Shown here: one piece after another, positions 40,560 to 48,444 of the stretch | Layout: every line of letters begins with the position of its first letter | Numbering within the stretch: the stretch's first letter is position 1 | Assembly (NCBI GenBank): GCA_013306675.1 | Contig: JABLUY010000166.1 | Coordinates: 1-64,000 of the forward strand | Origin: Thraustochytrium sp. TN22 | Taxonomy: Eukaryota; Sar; Bigyra; Thraustochytrida; Thraustochytriidae | Length of the DNA: 64,000 bases | Reading direction: 5' to 3' | Notes under the pieces: model-generated | The model's input: only the letters and a program-made list of their open reading frames with translations | Told to the model about the DNA's origin: nothing | Databases searched by the model: none | Position numbers and translations under genes: made by a program

Positions 40560-42288
40560 TGCTGCCACCTACATGACGCCTGAACTCGGCCTGGAACTCC
40601 TCCTCCTCCACCTCAAACGCGAAAAACTTGTCCGCGCAAGACTTGAGCGCCGAAACGGTGCCGCGCAACCTGCGGTTCTCCGCCCGCAGGCTGGCTGCGT
40701 CCGCGTCCGCCTCTGCCTTGGCGGCCGCCACGGCCGCCTGCAGCTTCGGAGGTGTTACGCCCGCGTCCTGCGCCTCGCGCAGCTTTTGGTTGTCGCGCTC
40801 CAGCCTCGCGATGCGCTCGCGCGCGTCAAAGAGGTCCTTGGCTGCCGCAAAGGCCGCTGTGCTGTTGTTTGGTGGCGCTCCAGGTGCGCCGTCTTCGAGC
40901 GCGAGCAGCGGCTGCGCACCAGCAACAGGTTGCTCAGGCTGGTGATGCGCCCCCGCTGGCACGAGCGCCAGCGCATTGCCCGCAGCATAGGTAATCCCGT
41001 GTGCGTCGAGCAGCCCCCGCAGGCTGGTGATCTCTGCCTCGAGGCGGAGCACGAGGTCCAGCGAAACCTCGCGCGTCTCCACCACGCGCGCGTGCTGCAT
41101 GACGCGCTTAGCGCGGTCCGCAAACTTGAGCGTGGAGATGGACTCCTCCACAAAGTCAGCGCTCGGCGAGAGCGTGGCGATGACGCACGTGCGCGAGTTG
41201 CCCCCCAGGGCATCCTGCAGAATGCGCGTAAGTTTCGAGTCGCGGAATGGCACGTGCGTGGCCTGCGGGTCCGTGAGCGCTGCGATGCACCGCCCCAGCG
41301 TGTGCAGGCTCGTGTTGATGTTGGTCAGCTCCGAGACGTGGCCCTTGTCGAGCTGCTCCAGCGTACCCCATTTCTCGGAGCCGGCCAGGTCCACCAGGTT
41401 CAGCTTGGCACGCACCACGCGCCCGCTGCGCTGCTTGCGCCGCTCCACGCACATCTGGAAGATCGAGTGACTACGGCTGCTCACGTCGTTCATCTGCGTC
41501 TGCCTGCACGCGCGCTGCTCGTCGCCCTGCTCCAGCAGCGCCATGCATTCGTGAACGGACGTTACCGCGTACTCGCTCAAGCCCACCACGTAGATCTCCT
41601 TCGTCTCCGCGTTCTCGTGCACTTGCAGCGGCCGCTCGCGCTGCGGATCTCGCAGGAGGTCAAACGGCTGGTCGTTGTAGATCTGCATGAAGCTGCAGTA
41701 GACTGACACCTGCTCGTCCTCCCCGTCCGCGTCCTCGTCCTCCGCGCGCGCGGACCGCCGCTGCTCCACGATGCTCAGCACCTCGCGCACCGCGCGTGGG
41801 ATCACGCCCGTACTCTCCGAGAGCGCCTCGGCGCCGTAGATTGACAGGTCGTCCTCCGGCCCGAACATCGTATATGACTTGCCTGACCCGGTCTGCCCGT
41901 ATGCAAAAATGGTGCAGTTGAGGCCATCCAGCACCGACCCTGCCGCGAAGCGCACCTGCTCGTACACCTCGTGCTGGCTGCTGCTGCCATCGAAGACATG
42001 GTCGAAGCGCGCGCGCACGTCGTGCAGGTCTGTCTTGATGAGCACCTGGTTCTCGCTCGCCTCCGCCACCATGTCTGCGCCTGCCTCGCGCCCCAGCGGC
42101 GGCCGGATCCGGATGAGCACCTTGATACGCTCGCGGCATGCTTTCGCGCGTGCGTCCGCCATCGCCTCCGCCATCGCGCCCGCCGGCCGAGGCCCGGCCT
42201 CAAGCCTGCCGCGCGCAGAAGCGGGCTCGAGTTGCCGCTTCGAGTAGCTCCACGCTCCGAGTTGTGCTTGACTTTGAGCGCGTGTCAC
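40060..42288 (-). CDS. Kinesin with N-terminal motor
   Basis: The open frame gives 742 residues from 42288; the ATG at 42174 (MAEAMADARAKACRERIKVL) would give 704 and is at least as likely, because the motor begins right after it (IKVLIRIRPP). The motor has FAYGQTGSGKSYTMFG (P-loop), SSRSHSIF (switch I) and LVDLAGSEK (switch II), all intact, so it should be an ATP-driven microtubule motor. The neck ISTLKFADRAKRV ends the motor near residue 385-390. A coiled coil, a poly-Gly run and a Lys/Glu-rich coil (KQKELAKHKKLQQWLAAKAQ) follow. The kinesin family is not clear by eye; the N-terminal motor suggests plus-end movement. It is divergent from the phosphorylase-deaminase gene. Confidence 0.88.
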
Positions 42289-43216
42289 GCTTCGGGTGGC
42301 GCGGCCGCGCCGGAGAACCCAACGGCTACTCTCATTTTCACAACGTCAGCCAGCGCCGTGATGGTAGTTAGCGCGCCTGGGACTCGCTCGACGCTTGACC
42401 GGAGTGGATGAGCACAAAGAGTGCAAGGATAAAAAAGCTGAATGAAAGCAGTGACGGGCCAGAACAATAGAAGCCTGCTTTGGCATGGGCGAATCCCAAT
42501 TTGCGGAACGGTGCGGGCTCGTGCATCGCCACCGGCTTGCACTGCCTGTGATGTGATTTCCATATCTGCTCATTCGTTTCGTACGGCGCAATTGGAGCAC
42601 CCGCTGCGCAGTATGCCCAACGCTCATCTGGTGGTCTTCATCAGCATCGAGTCTCAGGCTCGCATGCCGGCTTTTCGCAACATCTTCATGCGATGCAATA
42701 CGATGTGTCATTCTTGCACCGCAGCAGATTGCTCCCTGCAGCCCTTCCCACATCGCGCCACATGATCGGCGCTCGGCCCAGGTTGGTCGTACCCGTAGGC
42801 TTAATGTTTTGACGAACGGACTGTCCTTGGCAAGCGGCGGTCTTTCGTCCCAGCGCGTACCCCGATCCCCAAACTGGCTGTGATGGCGCTGCCTCAACGT
42901 GAAAGTCAAGGCCGCGCGCTCGCTGGTCTGGATTCTGCTTCAACAAGGTGTAGCGTTCAAACTTCCTGGCTCACCGCCCCCGGCTTGTTACGTGACGAGC
43001 TGCCTCGCTCTGCGTTGATTTGCGAACAAATGTGCGGCTTTCTCAACTCGTGCACGACATCGCCGATGGCACGACGCGACACGAGGCACGAGAGCGAGTG
43101 ATCATGATCATGATCATCCACCATTCGTACGTCAAGGTCCGGCTCGGTCTCGACGGCAGTCTCGATTTGGTCGGCGGACGGGGGCGCGGACGCGGACGAG
43201 GGCGGGCGCAGGAACG
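42289..43216. other. Head-to-head spacer of lower GC content
   Basis: This 0.9-kb region holds the promoters of the kinesin and phosphorylase-deaminase genes. Frames of up to 187 codons lie on the minus strand but have no motif. A GATCATGATCATGATCATC stretch (about 43099-43117) gives overlapping TGATCA palindromes 100 bases before the plus-strand start. Confidence 0.45.
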
Positions 43217-45463
43217 ATGTCGGGCGGCAGCGAGGTCGTAGTGCTTGGCGTGATCGGCGGGTCCGGCCTGCTCAAGAGCGACATCTTCTCGCGCGACGTG
43301 CGCGAGGAGGTGGTGTCCACGGCGTTTGGCGAGGTGAAGTTGGCGCGCAAGGAGCTGAGCCCGCAGCTGCACATGGTGTTTGCGCAGCGCCACGCGAGCG
43401 ACCCCGAGGTGGCGTACAGCCCGCCGCACCTGGTGAACTACCGCGCGGTGCTGGCGGCGCTCAAGGAGACGGCGCACGCCGTGGTGGCCATCTGCTCGGT
43501 GGGCTCGCTGCGGCCCAACGTGCAGCCCGGCACGCTGGTTGTTCCTGACGACTTCTTTTGCCCGTGGCGGCTCATGACGTCCTTCGACGACGCGCGCGGG
43601 CACTGCATCCCGGGTTTCAACGAGGCGCTGCGGCAGGAGATTCTCGCCGCGCTCACGCAGGACGGCGCGCCGGAGCACCGGATGCTGGACGGCGGCGTGT
43701 ACGTAAACAGCCTGGGCCCGCGCTTCGAGACCAAGGCGGAGATCAAGTGGATGAGTCAATGCGGCGATCTCATCGGCATGACGCTGGCCAACGAGGCTGG
43801 CCTGGCCATGGAGCTCGGCTTGCCGCTGGCCAGCCTGTGCATGATCGACAACATGGCCAACGGGCTTGGCCCGCGGCTCTCGCTGGAGGCCTTTCACGAG
43901 CTGCAGCGCCAGAATCAGGCGCACGTGGAGCAGGCCGTGCACCTCATCCTGAGTCACTTCGAGGGCAACCCGGACGTGCTGCGGCGCATCGCTGGCGGCG
44001 AGGGTGATGGCGCTGCCAAGGGCGAGGCCAAGGGCGAGGATGGCGTCAAGAACGGGGCTTCGGAGGCCCAGGCCGAGGCGGATGAGGTCATCCACGCCAT
44101 GAGCGTCGTGACCGTGGACGCGGAGAACCGCGTGCTGCCGGGCCACGCCGTGGCGCTGCGCGACGGCCGCATCGTGGACATTTTGCCGTCCGAGGAGGCG
44201 GACGCCAAGTACGGCGCGGTGTCCAGCAAGGCCACCAAGATCGTGCGGCGCCCCGAGTGCGTTCTCATGCCGGGCCTCATCAACGCGCACACGCACTCGC
44301 CCATGAACCTGCTCAAGGGCTTCAGCGACGATCTGCCGCTCTCCACGTGGCTGCAGGAGAAGATCTGGCCCGTCGAGGTGCGTTGCGTGTGCGGCAACTT
44401 CTCGCGCGAGGGCTCGCGCCTGGCCATCGCCGAGATGCTGCGCGGCGGCACCACCTGCTTCTCCGACATGTACTTCTTCCCGGAGTCCACGGCCGAGGCC
44501 GTCGAGGAGACCGGCATTCGCGCCTGCATTGGCTGCATCATCATCGAATTCCCGTCCAACTATGCCGGCGGCGCCGACGACTACTTGGCCAAGGGCCGCA
44601 AGATGCTCGCCGACTTTGCCGGTCGCACCGACCGCCTCACCTTTAGCGTCGCGCCGCACAGCGTCTATGCGGTCTCCGAGGAGCACATTCTCGAGGCCCG
44701 CAAGCTGGCGCGTGACAACAAGATTCCCTTCCACATCCACCTCTGCGAGACCACGGGCGAGGTCGAGGACTCGGAGCGCGGTGACCGGACTTCACAGTTC
44801 TGTCACCAGACCGACAAGAAGGTGCGCCCGCTGCGCAACCTCTTTGACATTGGCGTCGTCGACGACCGCTTTGTTGCCGCGCACATGGTGCACCTCACCG
44901 ACGATGAGATCGCCGAGTATGCCAAGTGCGGCGCGCACGTCGTGCACTGCCCCACGTCCAACCTCAAGCTCGCCAGCGGCTTTTGCCCCGTGCAGAAGCT
45001 CCTCGACGCCGGTGTCAACGTCGCGCTCGGTACCGACGGCGCCTCCTCCAACAACTCGCTCGACATGTTCCAGGAGATGAAGCTCGCCGCCATCCTCGCC
45101 AAGGGCGTCGCCAAGGAGCCCTGCGCCGTGCCCGCGCCGCAGGCGCTGCGCATGGCCACCATCAACGGCGCCAAGGCGCTCGGCATCGACGACAAGGTCG
45201 GCTCCATCGAGGTCGGCAAGCAAGCTGATCTCGTCCTCATCAACTTCGCGGAGGTGTCCTGCCTCCCCGCCTTTGACGTAGTCAGCCACCTCGTCTACTC
45301 TTGCAGCCGCCATCAGGTCTGCGACGTCTACGTTGCTGGCAAGTGCCTCGTTCGCGACCACGAGCTCCTCTCCATCGACGCCGCCCAGCTGCGCGCCGAT
45401 GCCGAGAAGTGGCACGAGAAGGTTCTTGAGACCGACGCCAGCCACGATGGCAGCTACAAGTGA
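43217..45463 (+). CDS. Fused methylthio-nucleoside phosphorylase and MTA/SAH deaminase
   Basis: The product is predicted to have 748 residues in two enzymes. Residues 1-265 are a MTAP/PNP-family phosphorylase: phosphate loop GVIGGSGL, FAQRHASDP, NYRAVL, and GMTLANEAGLAMELGLP. At the purine-recognition loop, where human MTAP has Asp220 and Asp222, an ungapped alignment gives Asn212 and Ala214 (CMIDNMANG), which suits a 6-oxopurine. Residues 290-748 are an amidohydrolase of the MTA/SAH deaminase type: metal ligands HTHSPMNLL (about 357), FHIHLCETTGE (about 505), and GTDGASSNNSLDMF (about 605). Deamination of methylthioadenosine would give methylthioinosine, which the N-terminal half could split into hypoxanthine and methylthioribose-1-phosphate. 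Domain calls are firm; the combined pathway is inference. An acidic/Lys linker joins them. Confidence 0.88.
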   Translation: MSGGSEVVVLGVIGGSGLLKSDIFSRDVREEVVSTAFGEVKLARKELSPQLHMVFAQRHASDPEVAYSPPHLVNYRAVLAALKETAHAVVAICSVGSLRPNVQPGTLVVPDDFFCPWRLMTSFDDARGHCIPGFNEALRQEILAALTQDGAPEHRMLDGGVYVNSLGPRFETKAEIKWMSQCGDLIGMTLANEAGLAMELGLPLASLCMIDNMANGLGPRLSLEAFHELQRQNQAHVEQAVHLILSHFEGNPDVLRRIAGGEGDGAAKGEAKGEDGVKNGASEAQAEADEVIHAMSVVTVDAENRVLPGHAVALRDGRIVDILPSEEADAKYGAVSSKATKIVRRPECVLMPGLINAHTHSPMNLLKGFSDDLPLSTWLQEKIWPVEVRCVCGNFSREGSRLAIAEMLRGGTTCFSDMYFFPESTAEAVEETGIRACIGCIIIEFPSNYAGGADDYLAKGRKMLADFAGRTDRLTFSVAPHSVYAVSEEHILEARKLARDNKIPFHIHLCETTGEVEDSERGDRTSQFCHQTDKKVRPLRNLFDIGVVDDRFVAAHMVHLTDDEIAEYAKCGAHVVHCPTSNLKLASGFCPVQKLLDAGVNVALGTDGASSNNSLDMFQEMKLAAILAKGVAKEPCAVPAPQALRMATINGAKALGIDDKVGSIEVGKQADLVLINFAEVSCLPAFDVVSHLVYSCSRHQVCDVYVAGKCLVRDHELLSIDAAQLRADAEKWHEKVLETDASHDGSYK

Positions 45464-46084
45464 GTCAGTCGGCGTGAGTCCGAGCCAGCCCTTTTTTTGC
45501 ATTTGCGCTTCTGAGCTCCTGTGCTGCGTCGGCGTGGGTCCGAGCCAGTCTTCCTGCGTCGTCGAGCTGCACCGGTGTGAGTCCAAGCCAGGTTCCCGGG
45601 GGGGGGGGGCATTTCAGAGCGTTCTTGAGCTGCCGCGGCGTGAGCAGTCTGTCTTTGCGTTCTCTTCGAGCTCCTATTCTAAGTTACGTCGGCGTAGCTC
45701 CGGACCAATCTTTCGCGTGTTTCGCGCGCCTCTCGGCTGCCCCAGCAAGCACACCAATCTTGTCTTGTCCACAACAAGGGTGGGTGGTACCTGGGCACCC
45801 GGGTGCAAGCGCTGCGTAGACAACATCAATAGACGCACGCCAGTGGCGATGTATTTCTTGCCCTGCGACCCCTGGCGATCATCATTCGTCTCACGTGCCA
45901 GCCGGGACACTTGCTGACGGTCGCGCGTCGAACGAAGGTGGCCTTGTCGTCGCAGACCTCCAATCTGCACGAGCTGCACGAATCGACTTTGTCGCGGGTC
46001 GGGACGCTGGCCCGCGCCGGGCGGCGGGGCGCGAGGCGCGCGCGTGCGCCCCTGCGTCCTCGACGCGAGCTGGCCAGGCCAGCT
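45464..46084. other. Spacer starting with a decayed tandem repeat
   Basis: The first 250 bases after the stop are a degenerate array (see 45466-45710). The rest, including 45598-45610 (a run of Gs), is the presumed promoter and leader of USB1. No other gene is seen. Confidence 0.5.
45466..45710. repeat. Degenerate tandem array with GTCGGCGTGAGTCCGAGCCA units
   Basis: Related units begin near 45468, 45528, 45571, 45630 and 45688, spaced 43-60 bases. Each has a GTCGGCGTG-like head, a T/C-rich middle and a GAGCTCC/GAGCTGC tail. The units differ by many substitutions, so the array is old or fast-evolving. Confidence 0.65.
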
Positions 46085-46846
46085 ATGAAGCGACCGCAGG
46101 CGGAAGGTGTCGAGCCGGGGCATGAGCTGGAGCAGGGCAACGAGCGCCAGCGCCGACGCCGACGCAGCGAAAGCCAGGGCGAAGGCGTGGGCGGGCTGGA
46201 CGCCGGCAGCTCGAAGGCCGAAGGGGCTGCAGCCGAAGTGAGCCTGCAAGCTGCGCGCGGCGAGCGACTCTTTCCACACGTGGACGGTCAATGGGCCACC
46301 TCTGTTGCACTGCCCGTGCAGGTGCCAGAGAGCGCAGTCGAGGACGCCGTCGACTTTCTCGAGGACGCGCGACCGGAGGCTGAGGTTGCTGCAATACTTC
46401 AGCCGCATGTGAGCCTGTCGCGAACCTTCCCGCTGCGCGAGCACCAGATCGAGCCCTTTGTCGCCGCCGTGCGCGCTGCTGTCGCACCCTTCGCCGCCTT
46501 CACGGCCAGCGCACGCAGATTACGTCTCTTCGCGAGCGAAAACCTCACGCGCGTTTTCGCCGTCCTGCTCACGGACCGCGGCTCGGATCGTGTGCTGGCG
46601 CTCATCAAGGCCATGGACGCGGTCGCCGCGGCCTTTCAGGCTCCTGCGTACTACGAGGACCCGGTGCCCCACGTCTCGCTAGCATCTGCAGCACAGGACG
46701 TCTCTGCTGCGCTTGCTGACGAGGGACTTTTGGCCGGTCCGCCGGCCTCAATCTCCATGTATGAGGTCGTGGTGACGTGTGGCGACCGACGCTTCGTTCT
46801 TCCACTCGCAACAAAAGGCAGCAGTGGGAGCACACCTCACGTGTAG
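46085..46846 (+). CDS. USB1: U6 snRNA phosphodiesterase USB1
   Basis: The product is predicted to have 253 residues (human 265). The start at 46085 is chosen because it begins MKRPQAEG and gives family length; the frame itself is open from 45911. The protein is of the 2H phosphoesterase fold: the two catalytic H-x-S motifs are HVSLSRTFPLREHQIEPF (about residue 110) and VPHVSLAS (about 199). Between them is the strand-helix region ENLTRVFAVLLTDRG typical of Usb1. The N-terminal 70 residues are charged and Gln/Glu/Arg-rich, as in other Usb1 proteins. It trims the 3' oligo-U tail of U6 snRNA to leave a protective end and so supports splicing, in the nucleus. Introns are scarce here but splicing must exist. 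Confidence 0.92.
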   Translation: MKRPQAEGVEPGHELEQGNERQRRRRRSESQGEGVGGLDAGSSKAEGAAAEVSLQAARGERLFPHVDGQWATSVALPVQVPESAVEDAVDFLEDARPEAEVAAILQPHVSLSRTFPLREHQIEPFVAAVRAAVAPFAAFTASARRLRLFASENLTRVFAVLLTDRGSDRVLALIKAMDAVAAAFQAPAYYEDPVPHVSLASAAQDVSAALADEGLLAGPPASISMYEVVVTCGDRRFVLPLATKGSSGSTPHV

Positions 46847-47288
46847 CCTGTGAGGCGTGCGCTGTTTCGATGTGCGGCAGAGCGCGTCGCTGCAGCTTGC
46901 GGCTGTCGGGCTCGACAATCTCGTGGACACATCTGTGTTGTTCGACCTTCCTTCCTCGTCCTGGGGTCTCCTCAGTTCGTCTCTCTCTCTCTCTCTCCCT
47001 CTCTCTCTCTCGTGTCACAGAGGCTGGCTGTCACATGCTTTCAGTGCTCTAGCTAGCTAGCAATCTAGTCACGTGGCATGGTGGTTGGTACCCCAGCCTG
47101 ATGATGTCAAAGATCCGGTCATCGCGCACACCATCGCGAGAGCCAAGCGGAATTGCACAGAATTGCGCGGAATCGGCAATCATTGCACCAGAGGCGCACG
47201 CGCGGGCGGCCGGCGGGCGGGCGGGCGGGCGGCGGCGGCGGCGGCTGCAGCGGAGCAGGGGTGGCCGCGCGCGCCGGGCGTAAGCGCG
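46847..47288. other. Spacer with (CT)n microsatellite
   Basis: A (CT)n run lies at about 46980-47012. Just beyond it is a CTAGCTAGCTAG stretch (47049-47061), then the presumed promoter of the next gene with a (GGGC)n stretch at 47215-47232. Confidence 0.6.
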
Positions 47289-48251
47289 ATGTCGGCCTCG
47301 GCGACGCGACCGCCAATGCTGCGGGCCAAGTCGCAGATCGGGTCGCGGTCCGGGCGCACGAACTTCACGGCGAGCGAGACGGCGCTGCCGGACACGCCGG
47401 CGTACGCGGAGAAGCGGGCGGTGAAGCGGGCGGTGAAGCGTGCGTCGAGGCCGGACATTCTTGGTCTGCAGCAGACGAAGTGGAACACGAGCGTGCATGT
47501 GGCAGATGACTTTGCGCAGCGGCGGTCGTGCCAGGTATCCAAGCACGACCCTACGCTCTTCCAATACAACTACCGCGCCGAGGAGCTGCCGCGGCCGAAC
47601 ATGGACTTCGTGCCCAAGCCGGATCGCCACGCGTTCGACCACACCAAGCTGCACCGGGGATACCGCGCGGAGCACTCGGTCATCCCGCCGGCCTCGCGTG
47701 CCGGTGAGCTGCCTGTGAGCGCCACATTGGTGGACAAGCCGGCGTGGCGTGGGTCTACGGAGCTGGACCGCAGGGCGCTCGAGGAGACCTCGCGCGCTGC
47801 CGTCCAGCGCTGCGTGCGCAACAGCCGGCGCAAGAACGCCGTCATCGTGCGCGAGGGATACGTCGGACCTGTGGAACGCGAGACACTGCGCATGGAGCGC
47901 CTGCGCAAGGAGCGCGAGGCGAAGCGAAATGGGACGTGGCAGGAGCCGTCGGCGCCCTCGCCGACGCCGTCTCGGGGCGGCGACGACCTGGTGGACCCAG
48001 CCCCGCGGCTGACCAAGTCGCGCAAGTACAAGGAGTATTTCAACGACGGCGTGTACATGGAAAATCCGCTTGCACTTTACCCAGAGGATCGCGAGGAGAA
48101 CGATGATGACGACGACGACGCGGACAGCGAGTTTGCCGCGCCCAGGGCAACGGAGAAGTATTGGTCGTGCTCCATGAATCCGAACCCAGACTTTCGCGGT
48201 TCCTGCTACCGCATTCGTAACCCGGACGCGTGGAACTTTGCCAGTCCTTGA
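47289..48251 (+). CDS. Unrecognised basic protein, possible cytoskeletal/ciliary type
   Basis: The product is predicted to have 320 residues. The ATG at 47289 (MSASATRPPMLRAKSQIGSR) is preferred; the frame is open to 47073 but that part is low-complexity. The protein has no membrane segment, and is rich in Arg, Pro and aromatic residues, with motifs such as YNYRAEELPRPNMDF, HRGYRAEHSVIPP and an MNPNPDF tail, in the style of small axonemal or microtubule inner proteins. A DDDDDDAD acidic run lies near residue 282. This style is weak evidence only. It is flanked by (CT)n before and (GA)n after. Confidence 0.6.
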   Translation: MSASATRPPMLRAKSQIGSRSGRTNFTASETALPDTPAYAEKRAVKRAVKRASRPDILGLQQTKWNTSVHVADDFAQRRSCQVSKHDPTLFQYNYRAEELPRPNMDFVPKPDRHAFDHTKLHRGYRAEHSVIPPASRAGELPVSATLVDKPAWRGSTELDRRALEETSRAAVQRCVRNSRRKNAVIVREGYVGPVERETLRMERLRKEREAKRNGTWQEPSAPSPTPSRGGDDLVDPAPRLTKSRKYKEYFNDGVYMENPLALYPEDREENDDDDDDADSEFAAPRATEKYWSCSMNPNPDFRGSCYRIRNPDAWNFASP

Positions 48252-48258
48252 CCATGAG

Positions 48259-48292
<34 letters not shown>
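48252..48292. repeat. (GA)n microsatellite after the stop codon
   Basis: About seventeen GA units start ten bases after the stop codon. Together with the (CT)n at 46980-47012 it places complementary simple repeats on either side of one gene. Confidence 0.9.
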
Positions 48293-48296
<4 letters not shown>

Positions 48297-48444
48297 GGGA
48301 GTTTTTAAAAACAAAGAACGTGCGTTTGCGAGACGTATTTGTTTCCTTGCCCTTGAAACACACATGGATAGAACATCATCACGTTTCAGAAAAACAACAT
48401 CATCGTCATCATCATCACCACCACCACCAGTACCCGCGCGCCGC

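Noticed and set aside
42346-42909. 187-codon minus-strand frame in the kinesin upstream region
   Set aside because: Composition is that of non-coding DNA and no domain is recognisable.
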